Part shown: in pieces, positions 1-5,522 of the stretch
Numbering within the stretch: the first letter of the stretch is position 1
How the letters are laid out: each line of letters starts with the position of its first letter
DNA from: Elusimicrobiota bacterium
GTDB lineage: Bacteria > Elusimicrobiota > Elusimicrobia > JACQJN01
NCBI GenBank assembly: GCA_016205085.1
Contig: JACQJN010000070.1
Coordinates: 1-5,548 of the forward strand
Reading direction: 5' to 3'
DNA length: 5,548 nt
Translations under genes and position numbers: made by a program
Notes under the pieces: generated by a model
Databases searched by the model: none
What the model saw: only the letters and a program-made list of their open reading frames with translations
What the model was told of the DNA's origin: nothing

Positions 1-136
1 CCTTGGGTCCCATGAGGAAACCTTGAAGTTTCTGGGTCATTTGCAGAATCTTCTGGGCATTTTGCGGACCCTTTCCCGAGAAGGCGGAACCGAGTTTCCC
101 GGCCCATGAATTTAAAAGCTCTTTGATATTCGGCAT
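1..136 (-). CDS. Hypothetical protein, N-terminal part only (runs off the left edge)
   Basis: On the minus strand an ATG at 136-134 opens a frame of 45 codons that is still open at the window edge. The product begins MPNIKELLNSWAGKLGSAF and continues with a Gln/Lys-rich, probably helical and amphipathic stretch ending in GFLMGPK. I do not recognise a family and see no signal peptide or membrane segment. No convincing Shine-Dalgarno precedes the ATG: the 10 nt before it follow directly on the T-tract of a hairpin at 146-190. It is transcribed divergently from the operon to the right. Coding status rests on the open frame, the sensible amino-acid composition and the promoter-like sequence upstream (200-228). 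It could be a short protein or the start of a longer one. Function unknown. Confidence 0.5.
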   Translation of the reverse strand, partial: MPNIKELLNSWAGKLGSAFSGKGPQNAQKILQMTQKLQGFLMGPK

Positions 137-145
137 AGATTCATC

Positions 146-190
146 AAAAAAGCGCCGATGCCCCACTCACAGCGGGAGCATCTCGGCGCT
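146..190 (-). terminator. Intrinsic terminator-like hairpin in the leader of the minus-strand gene
   Basis: The arms 151-157 (AGCGCCG) and 184-190 (CGGCGCT) pair perfectly. The stem continues with 158-161/178-181 (ATGC/GCAT, 2-nt bulge 182-183) and 162-164/174-176 (CCC/GGG, 1-nt bulge), closing a loop of about 9 nt. Read on the minus strand, the GC-rich stem is followed at once by six T residues (151-146), the classic rho-independent pattern. On the plus strand it is preceded, not followed, by the homopolymer, so it acts leftward. No gene to its right on the minus strand needs termination. It sits between a candidate promoter (200-228) and the ATG at 136, which suggests an attenuator-like leader element or the end of a very short RNA. 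Confidence 0.6.
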
Positions 191-199
191 ACTTGAGAT

Positions 200-228
200 T
201 AATTAACAGGAAATTCAAGCTTTGTCAA
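200..228 (-). promoter_or_regulatory. Candidate sigma70-type promoter for the minus-strand gene
   Basis: On the minus strand a perfect -35 hexamer TTGACA (228-223) is followed after 17 nt by the AT-rich TAATTA (205-200), within TTAATTAA. The -10 match to TATAAT is poor in this register, and GTTAAT or ATTAAT (4 of 6) fit better but give 15 or 19 nt spacing. If used, transcription would begin near 192-194, only 2-4 nt before the hairpin at 190-151, so the RNA would start with that hairpin. Alternatively the TTGACA is simply one arm of an inverted repeat (220-251). Confidence 0.4.
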
Positions 229-251
229 GGGTTTTTTCCTGCCTGACAAAG
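220..251. repeat. Inverted repeat CTTTGTCA / TGACAAAG, 16-nt spacer
   Basis: Perfect 8-bp arms at 220-227 and 244-251 flank a 16-nt spacer containing a T6 run. The arms contain the -35 elements of the two divergent promoter candidates (minus TTGACA 228-223, plus CTGACA 243-248), so the symmetry may just reflect two -35 boxes back to back. With about 1.5-2 turns between arms it could also bind a dimeric regulator controlling both directions. Confidence 0.5.
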
Positions 252-271
252 GGGGCCTATTTTGGTAAAAT
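243..271 (+). promoter_or_regulatory. Sigma70-type promoter of the lipid-type operon
   Basis: The -35 element CTGACA (243-248, 5 of 6 to TTGACA) and the -10 element TAAAAT (266-271, 5 of 6 to TATAAT) are separated by the optimal 17 nt. It lies directly before the first gene of the plus-strand operon, and no other promoter of this quality was noticed before 278. The expected transcription start, about 7 nt past the -10, falls at 277-280, on the GTG start codon itself, so the first message may be leaderless or nearly so. Confidence 0.6.
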
Positions 272-272
272 A
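258..272. promoter_or_regulatory. Palindrome over the -10 box, possible operator
   Basis: TATTTT (258-263) and AAAATA (267-272) are perfect inverted 6-bp arms around a GGT centre. The right arm overlaps the -10 hexamer TAAAAT (266-271), a typical place for a repressor site. AT-rich palindromes occur by chance near -10 boxes and no regulator gene is present in the window, so the role is speculative. Confidence 0.25.
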
Positions 273-277
273 AGGGT

Positions 278-982
278 GTGTTTTCCATCAAGGCCGTACT
301 CTTGGATTTTGGAGGAACTTTGGATGCCAATGGCATCCACTGGCTGGACCGCATCTACCCGATGTATCGGTCGTTTGGGGTTCAGGTTTCACGGGAAGCC
401 TTTGAAAAAGCCTTTTATTACTCGGACGATCACCTAGCAAAACGTTATAAATTATCTTCCCTCAACCTCGAGGAGACGCTTACCCTTCAGGTTCAGGATG
501 TTCTGAAGTTTTTGGAGTTGCAGGATCCTTCCATGGCCAAGAAAATCGTTGAAGTCTTTGTAGCCGCCGCTCGGAAATACCTGAGGAAAAATGAGATTCT
601 CCTCAAAGAGTTGAGGTCCCAATATCGTCTGGGAGTGGTTTCCAATTTCTATGGGAACATGCCCTCCATCTTAAAGGGGGAGGGTCTGTTGGATTTGTTT
701 GATGTGGTGGCGGATTCCACCCAGGTGGGAGCGGTCAAGCCTGATCCTAAAATTTTTCATTACGCCCTCTCCTCACTGGGGTTGGCGGCGGATCAGGCCC
801 TGATGGTGGGAGATTCCTTGGAGCGGGATATGCGGGGGGCTGAGGCGGCAGGGATGCCACATGCTTGGCTGTACGGGGATCGGTTTGAACAAAAGCTTCC
901 TGATCCCTGCTGCCAAAATGTCGTGGTGTTGAAGTCCTTGGGAGAAATTCTGGATGTTTGCCGGAATCATTGCGGCCGGTAG
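278..982 (+). CDS. HAD-superfamily hydrolase (probable phosphatase, subfamily IA type)
   Basis: A 234-residue protein with all four haloacid-dehalogenase motifs: motif I LLDFGGTLDANG with nucleophile Asp10; motif II VVSN with Ser122; motif III Lys154 in AVKPDPKIF; motif IV GDSLERD with Asp179 and Asp184. Residues of about 17-105 form the helical C1 cap expected of subfamily I, which selects the substrate. The usual general acid two residues after the nucleophile is Gly12 (DFG instead of DxD), a variant shared with several REG-2-like or DFGG-type HAD proteins, so phosphatase activity is likely but not certain. The start is GTG 278, because an in-frame TAA lies at 266-268 and later starts would cut strand 1 of the fold. 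There is no properly spaced ribosome site. It is the first gene of the operon, and its end overlaps the next gene by 29 nt. Inferred role: removal of a phosphate from a head-group precursor or lipid intermediate. Confidence 0.9.
   Translation: MFSIKAVLLDFGGTLDANGIHWLDRIYPMYRSFGVQVSREAFEKAFYYSDDHLAKRYKLSSLNLEETLTLQVQDVLKFLELQDPSMAKKIVEVFVAAARKYLRKNEILLKELRSQYRLGVVSNFYGNMPSILKGEGLLDLFDVVADSTQVGAVKPDPKIFHYALSSLGLAADQALMVGDSLERDMRGAEAAGMPHAWLYGDRFEQKLPDPCCQNVVVLKSLGEILDVCRNHCGR
940..945 (+). promoter_or_regulatory. Ribosome binding site fixing the start of the nucleotidyltransferase
   Basis: GGGAGA lies inside the end of the HAD gene, 8 nt before ATG 954. It supports that ATG even though it creates a 29-nt overlap with the upstream gene, and it is the clearest Shine-Dalgarno in the operon. 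Confidence 0.55.
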
Positions 983-1652
983 CGGCGAAAGGCTTAAAAA
1001 TGTCGGTGGTGGGCAAATCAAACCCCTTTTGAATGTGGGGGGTAAGCCCTTGATCACTTGGCCCGTGGGCGCGTTGGCCCATGCAGGTGTAAAGTCTTTT
1101 ATCGTTTTGTCCCATACCCGCGGGGTGCCTATTCAAGGCTGCCTGACCTCCGAGTTTCCCCACCTTCGATTTCGGTTCTTGTTCAAGGATACGGCTTCTT
1201 CCTGGGAGAGCTTTCGCCTGGTTTCCAGGGAGTTATCTTGCAGCGGCAGGGAATTTGTTCTGGGGACGGCGGATGCCGTCTATGCTTGGCCGGAGGCTTC
1301 CCGATTTCTGGCTTCGGCTAAAGCTTTTAAGGCGGATGCCGTGCTGGGGTTGACCTCTTTTATAGATGATGAGAAGCCCCTCTGGGTGGAACTGGACTCG
1401 GTAGGAAGGGTGACGGCGTTGGGGGCCAAAGTCCAAGATAAAAGGTATGCCACCTCAGGGCTTTACTATGTCACCCGGGATCTTGTTCGGGACATGCCTT
1501 CTTCAAATCAGTTTTCTTCTCTCCGGGCATTTTGGGCGTGGGCTGTGGCCAACAAGAGGGTATATGGTGTTCCATTGTCCAAAGCGGTGGATGTGGATAG
1601 ACCTGAAGATATTGCAGTGGCTGAGGATTTTTTGAGGTTATGCGCTGTCTAG
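954..1652 (+). CDS. NTP-transferase family protein (sugar/polyol-phosphate nucleotidyltransferase, MobA/IspD-like fold)
   Basis: A 232-residue GT-A-like nucleotidyltransferase. The N-terminal signature GIIAAGSGERL (residues 4-14) with Lys23 in IKPLL is the nucleotide-binding loop of the family. Asp107 in LGTADAVY is placed like the first metal-binding Asp, and VDVDRPEDIAVAEDF (Asp213/Asp215) matches the second metal site and C-terminal helix seen in this superfamily. Length is normal for a single-domain enzyme. The start at ATG 954 is needed to keep the first strand before the glycine loop. It probably couples a phosphorylated polyol or sugar to CTP (or another NTP) with release of pyrophosphate in the cytoplasm. 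Because a CDP-alcohol phosphatidyltransferase sits in the same operon, I infer formation of a CDP-activated head group, like the cytidylyltransferase half of CDP-inositol systems, here a separate protein. Base and sugar specificity cannot be read from the sequence. Confidence 0.85.
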   Translation: MFAGIIAAGSGERLKNVGGGQIKPLLNVGGKPLITWPVGALAHAGVKSFIVLSHTRGVPIQGCLTSEFPHLRFRFLFKDTASSWESFRLVSRELSCSGREFVLGTADAVYAWPEASRFLASAKAFKADAVLGLTSFIDDEKPLWVELDSVGRVTALGAKVQDKRYATSGLYYVTRDLVRDMPSSNQFSSLRAFWAWAVANKRVYGVPLSKAVDVDRPEDIAVAEDFLRLCAV

Positions 1653-2485
1653 GTATCTTGAGAGAGCTTTTGCACTCTCCCAAAAGAGAGTCGGACGACG
1701 CCTTGATCCTAAAGGGGGTTTTGCGGGAGTTGTCTTCTGGCGGAGTCGAATCCTCCTGCTCCGCTCCGGAAAACCTGGAGAGTCTTTCCTTGGAGGATTG
1801 GGATGTTTTTTTGCCGATGTGTGAATCTTATTCCAGACTGCTTAAACTCAAGGAACGGGAAGAATGCGGCCGCAGCTTGTTTATCAACTCTCCGCGGGCA
1901 GTCCTCAACTGCTACCGCATCCATATGATTCCGATTTTGACGGCCTGTCCGGGGGTGACATTTCCCCAAACGGTGATCCGGGACGTTCGATATCCATCCA
2001 GAGCCCATCTTCCTAAGGAGAAGGGCGTCTCTTATTGGGTAAAGAGAGGGGACGTGCACAATACCTGTGAACGAGATGTGGTTTTTGTGTCCAACAACGC
2101 CGAGTGCGAAGCGGTCCGCCAGGATTTCTTAAGAAGATCCATCCAGAAATTCATTCTTCAACGCCACGTTCCCGGGGATCTCATCAAATTTTATGGTGTG
2201 GGTCCTGGAAAGTGGTTTACCTGGTTCTACCACAACCCTCAAACGGCGGAAGAATATCCGTTTGACCCTTCCGTGCTGGACCATATGACGCAGAAGGCGG
2301 CGAAAGCCCTGGGACTTGAGGTCTACGGCGGTGACGCCATCGCCACGGAAAAAGGATCCATCGTGCTGATTGATGTGAATTCCTGGCCCAGTTTTGCCAA
2401 GGTTCGTTTAGAAGCGCAAAAGCGGATCGCTGAACATATTTTGGACAGGATTGTTTCTTCGGATAAGCCGGCTGTTGTCTCATGA
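1640..2485 (+). CDS. ATP-grasp domain protein (ITPK/RimK-like), substrate unknown
   Basis: A 281-residue protein with an ATP-grasp core. Lys135 in YWVKRGDVHN fits an ATP-phosphate lysine; FILQRHVPGDLIKFYGVG (about 173-190) is the hinge and central-strand region. Asp232 in VYGGDAI plus Asp245 and Asn247 in LIDVNSWPSF are the metal ligands expected of the fold. The N-terminal part (GILREL...SPKRESDDALIL) looks like a small pre-ATP-grasp domain and supports the ATG at 1640, despite a ribosome site (GAGG 1634-1637) that lies too close. Family members either phosphorylate polyols (inositol-phosphate 5/6-kinase type, which share the D..N metal pair) or join a carboxylate to an amine. Overlaps of 13 nt upstream and 4 nt downstream tie it to its neighbours. 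In this context it may phosphorylate a polyol before nucleotide activation, or ligate an amino acid to the amine made by the aminotransferase. The sequence does not decide between these. Confidence 0.8.
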   Translation: MRCLGILRELLHSPKRESDDALILKGVLRELSSGGVESSCSAPENLESLSLEDWDVFLPMCESYSRLLKLKEREECGRSLFINSPRAVLNCYRIHMIPILTACPGVTFPQTVIRDVRYPSRAHLPKEKGVSYWVKRGDVHNTCERDVVFVSNNAECEAVRQDFLRRSIQKFILQRHVPGDLIKFYGVGPGKWFTWFYHNPQTAEEYPFDPSVLDHMTQKAAKALGLEVYGGDAIATEKGSIVLIDVNSWPSFAKVRLEAQKRIAEHILDRIVSSDKPAVVS

Positions 2486-3840
2486 CTTCAAAACTCTCGA
2501 TCCCCCACTCGATCACTCAAAGCCCTGTGGCTTGGGCCGCCGGTCCTAAGTCCAGCCGTTTATTTCAGGAGGAGCAGGAACATATTGCCCCTGGACTGCA
2601 GTCTATCGCTTTGTTCTCAAAAATTGCCATAGATCATGGGTGTGGGGCCATGCTGACGGATGTGGATGGTCGTGAATATATCGATTTTATCGCCGGCATA
2701 GGGGTCGCCAGCTTAGGCCATGCCCATCCCCGATATGTACAAGCCCTTCAGGAGCAGGTGGCCAAGATTTCGGTGGGGAGTTTTACTTCCGAGGCCAGAT
2801 TGAGTTGGTTAAAGCTGCTGCATTCCGTCACTCCTGGGAATCTAAAACGCACGCAGCTGTATTCCAGCGGGGCCGAGGCGGTAGAATCGGCCATTCGTCT
2901 AGCCAAGAGCCACACGGGCCATTTCGAGGTGATTGGATTTTGGGGAGGGTTTCACGGAAAAACGGGAGGGGTTTTAGGACTGTTGGGAGATGAATTTAAA
3001 AAGGATCTGGGGCCGCTCATGCCGGGGCTCTACTTGGCTCCTTATCCCAATCCTTATCGCTGTCCTTTGGGGACTAAGCAGGCGCATGATTGCGCCTCTC
3101 ACTGTTTGGATTTCTTAAGACAATTGATCCGGCGTTCCACTACGGGAAGGTTGGCGGCTATTATCGCGGAGCCCATTCAGGGAACAGCCGGGAATGTGAT
3201 TCCCTCTCCGGGATTTTTGAAAGGGCTTGTCCAGATGGCCCATGAACACGGAGCTCTGTTCATCTGTGATGAAATGATCACCGGATTTGGAAGGACCGGA
3301 AAGATGTTCGGTTGTCAGCATGAAGAAATTGTCCCGGACATCCTGACGATCGGCAAGGGCATGGCGTGTGGGTTTCCCGTGAGCGGAGTGATTACCACCT
3401 CGGAAATAGCTCAGGCCAAACCTTGGGCCTTGCCCAGCGGCTCCTCCTCTAGCTATGGCGGGAACCCTCTAGCTGCTGCTGCGTGCTACGCTGCTTTGCA
3501 GACTCTCGTGGAGGAAAGATTGGTGGAATATTCGCAGGAGTTGGGAACCTGGATGCTGGGGCGGCTCAAAGAAATGCAGCATAGAATTCCCTGCATAGGG
3601 GACGTGCGCGGACGGGGCTTGCTGATGGGAGTGGAGTTAGTGCAGGATAGGGAAACTCGGGAGCCCTTGCCTAAAAATATCACCCGCTCTCTTTTTGAGG
3701 AATGTCTCAAGAGAGGACTTCTTTCCATGTGTTATTCCGGTCCTATCCGAATCAATCCTCCCTTGACAATCACAAAATCCCAGGCGGAGGAGGGGCTCGG
3801 CAAATTGGAGGAAGCCTTGAAGGCGGTTTCCCGTGCTTAA
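2482..3840 (+). CDS. Class III PLP-dependent aminotransferase (GabT/ArgD-like)
   Basis: A 452-residue fold-type I aminotransferase of normal family length. DVDGREYIDFIAGIGV and GHAHP mark the N-terminal part. SSGAEA (Ser129-Gly130-Ala131) binds the cofactor phosphate, and GFHGKT (from Gly156) provides the ring-stacking region. Glu230 in AEPIQG, Asp263 in ICDEMITGFGRTGK (pyridine nitrogen) and Lys292 in IGKGMACGFP (Schiff base) are the catalytic set. The usual TF-x-GNP motif appears as SYGGNPLA (Ser324). VRGRGLLMGVEL is the C-terminal substrate-domain signature. The start ATG 2482 overlaps the previous stop as ATGA, so translation is probably coupled; no strong ribosome site is present. It transfers an amino group from a donor such as glutamate to an aldehyde or ketone. 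The next gene encodes a dehydrogenase that could make that carbonyl, which suggests amino-polyol formation rather than GABA breakdown. Substrate not determined. Confidence 0.92.
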   Translation: MTSKLSIPHSITQSPVAWAAGPKSSRLFQEEQEHIAPGLQSIALFSKIAIDHGCGAMLTDVDGREYIDFIAGIGVASLGHAHPRYVQALQEQVAKISVGSFTSEARLSWLKLLHSVTPGNLKRTQLYSSGAEAVESAIRLAKSHTGHFEVIGFWGGFHGKTGGVLGLLGDEFKKDLGPLMPGLYLAPYPNPYRCPLGTKQAHDCASHCLDFLRQLIRRSTTGRLAAIIAEPIQGTAGNVIPSPGFLKGLVQMAHEHGALFICDEMITGFGRTGKMFGCQHEEIVPDILTIGKGMACGFPVSGVITTSEIAQAKPWALPSGSSSSYGGNPLAAAACYAALQTLVEERLVEYSQELGTWMLGRLKEMQHRIPCIGDVRGRGLLMGVELVQDRETREPLPKNITRSLFEECLKRGLLSMCYSGPIRINPPLTITKSQAEEGLGKLEEALKAVSRA

Positions 3841-4900
3841 AGGAGCCATCATCGGATTTGGCCAGGTAGCTGAGAAAGCCCATGCCCTCGCCTGGAAAGA
3901 GAAGTCGGGCATTTTTTCCATTCTTGCGGTGGCGGAACAGAATGAAGAGCGCTTGAAGCGCGCCGCTTCCGTGTTTCCAGAGGCAAGACTGTATCCTGAT
4001 TCTTTGTCTCTGCTTCGTTCCGAGAGCTCCTTGGATTTCGTGGATATTGCGACCCCTCCCGCTTCACACCCCGTCATTATCCTCCAAGCCCTTCAGCAAA
4101 ATTGCCATGTTTTATGCGAGAAGCCTCTACTGATTAATCCCAAAGATCTGGAAACGATCCGGGCTTTGGCGCTGGCCAAAAACAAAGCGGTGTTTACGGT
4201 TCATAATTGGAAAAAGGCTCCCCATTTTCTTAAGGCATCCGACATTTTGAAAGACAAAGTGTTGGGAGGACTCCGGCATGTGGAACTTCATACCCTCCGG
4301 AATCAGCCGGCAATTTCTGCCGCGGCGGATTCTTCTTGGAGAAAAGATCCCGCGCAGGCAGGAGGTGGAATATTAGTGGATCATGGTTGGCATTTGTTCA
4401 GTTTGCTTCAAGAATTGATTCCGCAAAATCCTCTTTCCATCACGGCTCGATTGCGGATGGGGGAGGGAGGAGTAGAGGAGGAGGCCTCTTGTTTTGTCGT
4501 TTATCCTAAGACCACCGCGCTCCTCTATTTGACCTGGCGCTCTCCGGAAAGATCCAACTGGGGAGTTCTGCATGGGACACAGGGAACCCTGGAGATACGC
4601 GATGATAGGCTTGTTCTGCAAAGAAAGGGAAAGCCGATAGAAATATTTCCGCAAGAGGAGAGGCTCTCTGCCTCTTCGGCCCATCCCACCTGGTTCTCCC
4701 TCTTGCTGGAGGATTTTAGGGCCGAGATATCCAACCCTAAACTCAGGGGGAAGAATCTCCAGGAGGCTGAGATATGCGCTCAACTTCTATTCCATGCCTA
4801 CCAATCCCATCGGATGGGGTGCAAAACAGTCTCGCTGCCTTTGCTTGTGCCGCCTTTGGGGATTTCTCCTAAGGAACGGTTATCTCTAAGCCAGAATTAG
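3833..4900 (+). CDS. Gfo/Idh/MocA family NAD(P)-dependent oxidoreductase
   Basis: A 355-residue protein with the two-domain plan of the family. The N-terminal Rossmann loop is GAIIGFGQVAEKAH (Gly8, Gly10, Ala13 in place of the third glycine). DIATPPASHP is the strand near the nicotinamide, and CEKPLL carries the family Glu96-Lys97-Pro98 with catalytic Lys97. In the C-terminal domain GGGILVDHGWH supplies Asp183 and His187, the usual substrate-binding and proton-relay pair. Such enzymes oxidise or reduce sugars and cyclitols (inositol dehydrogenase, glucose-fructose oxidoreductase). The start is GTG 3833, overlapping the aminotransferase stop by 8 nt (GTGCTTAA); it places the first strand correctly before the glycine loop, and AGGCGG at 3821-3826 is a usable ribosome site. 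Paired with the aminotransferase it could create the carbonyl to be aminated. The substrate is inferred from context only. Confidence 0.9.
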   Translation: MLKGAIIGFGQVAEKAHALAWKEKSGIFSILAVAEQNEERLKRAASVFPEARLYPDSLSLLRSESSLDFVDIATPPASHPVIILQALQQNCHVLCEKPLLINPKDLETIRALALAKNKAVFTVHNWKKAPHFLKASDILKDKVLGGLRHVELHTLRNQPAISAAADSSWRKDPAQAGGGILVDHGWHLFSLLQELIPQNPLSITARLRMGEGGVEEEASCFVVYPKTTALLYLTWRSPERSNWGVLHGTQGTLEIRDDRLVLQRKGKPIEIFPQEERLSASSAHPTWFSLLLEDFRAEISNPKLRGKNLQEAEICAQLLFHAYQSHRMGCKTVSLPLLVPPLGISPKERLSLSQN

Positions 4901-4904
4901 ACTC

Positions 4905-5522
4905 ATGCCCAGCGTTTTGTCGAAACCACAGGACAGTTTCATATCTAGATATTTCGACCGCCGGATATCGGGGGCGATCACCTGCCGACTGGTTAAAACC
5001 TCAGTCACCCCCAACCAAGTGACGTGGGTCAGTATTACCTTGGGACTTTTGGGAACTCTGTTGTTGCTGTCGCCGGGAACTTACCTGGGATTCGTGGGAA
5101 CTTTGTTTATTTGGTTTCATTCCGTCCTAGATGGCTGTGATGGGGAGCTGGCTCGGTTGAAAAACATGCAGAGTCGGTGGGGTGCCCTATTGGATTTTTT
5201 TGGGGACAACGTGGTGCACGTAGCCCTTTTTTCTGCCCTGGCTGTCGGCCTGTGGTATGCGGAAGGTCTTACGCATTACTTGTGGTTGGGTTTTTCCGCT
5301 GACATTGGCGTCATTGCCTCCTGTCTCTTTTACTTTTTCAACTCTCAACTCTCAACTCCCAACTCCCAACTTTCTTTAATGGATCGTCTAGCCCAAAGGG
5401 ATTTTCTTTACTTGCTTCCCTTTCTGGCTCTGGCGGGAAAATTGTCCTGGTTGCTCTGGGCTGCCGCCATTGGCGCCCCGGCTTTCTTTTTAATTATTGT
5501 TTTTTTATCTTTACGTGCCTAA
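4905..5522 (+). CDS. CDP-alcohol phosphatidyltransferase family membrane enzyme
   Basis: A 205-residue integral membrane protein with the complete family signature D-x2-DG-x2-AR-x8-G-x3-D-x3-D: Asp76, Asp79-Gly80, Ala83-Arg84, Gly93, Asp97 and Asp101, the residues that hold the two metal ions and the CDP substrate. TPNQVTWVS before the first membrane helix is the usual N-terminal lead-in. Hydrophobic segments are seen at about 37-57, 60-75, 102-120, 124-145, 165-182 and 184-203. The enzyme moves a phospho-alcohol from a CDP carrier to an acceptor at the cytoplasmic membrane with release of CMP. With a nucleotidyltransferase in the operon, the CDP moiety may be on the head group rather than on diacylglycerol. 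The start ATG 4905 lies 4 nt after the previous stop and has no clear ribosome site. An in-frame heptanucleotide repeat (5339-5373) inserts NSQLSTPNSQLS (146-157) in a loop between membrane segments; RDFLYLLP after it looks like normal family sequence, so the frame is intact. Confidence 0.93.
   Translation: MPSVLSKPQDSFISRYFDRRISGAITCRLVKTSVTPNQVTWVSITLGLLGTLLLLSPGTYLGFVGTLFIWFHSVLDGCDGELARLKNMQSRWGALLDFFGDNVVHVALFSALAVGLWYAEGLTHYLWLGFSADIGVIASCLFYFFNSQLSTPNSQLSLMDRLAQRDFLYLLPFLALAGKLSWLLWAAAIGAPAFFLIIVFLSLRA
5339..5373 (+). repeat. Heptanucleotide tandem repeat (CAACTCT/CAACTCC, 5 units)
   Basis: Five head-to-tail 7-mers: CAACTCT twice (5339-5352), CAACTCC twice (5353-5366) and CAACTTT (5367-5373). 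The array lies inside the CDP-alcohol phosphatidyltransferase gene and is read as NSQLSTP followed by NSQLSLM. Because 7 is not a multiple of 3, change by one unit shifts the frame, while change by three units (21 nt) adds or removes exactly seven residues. Units differ slightly, which lowers slippage rates. Confidence 0.9.

Noticed and set aside
222..437. 71-codon plus-strand frame overlapping the start of the HAD gene
   Set aside because: It would start upstream of the promoter -10 box and lies out of frame with the motif-bearing HAD protein.
747..1163. 138-codon open frame on the minus strand across the HAD/nucleotidyltransferase junction
   Set aside because: It is antisense to two genes with clear motifs, is rich in Pro/Arg/His as shadows usually are, and shows no family features.
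3637..4077. 146-codon minus-strand frame across the aminotransferase/oxidoreductase junction
   Set aside because: Antisense to the aminotransferase C-terminus and the Rossmann domain, with low-complexity Ser/Arg composition and no recognisable motif.
4373..4783. 136-codon minus-strand frame inside the oxidoreductase gene
   Set aside because: Shadow of a gene with an intact family signature; no ribosome site or family resemblance.
5339..5373. Short tandem units considered as a CRISPR or attachment site
   Set aside because: Units are 7 nt with no spacers, no cas or integrase genes are nearby, and the array is coding.
5470..5507. T-rich stretch with a T7 run near the end of the phosphatidyltransferase gene as a terminator
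   Set aside because: No GC-rich stem immediately precedes the T run (GGCGCC at 5471-5476 is only a short palindrome far upstream), and the Ts encode the last membrane helix.
954..5522. A fused cytidylyltransferase/phosphatidyltransferase of the bifunctional phosphoinositol type
   Set aside because: The two domains are on separate genes with three other genes between them, so only a functional analogy is kept.
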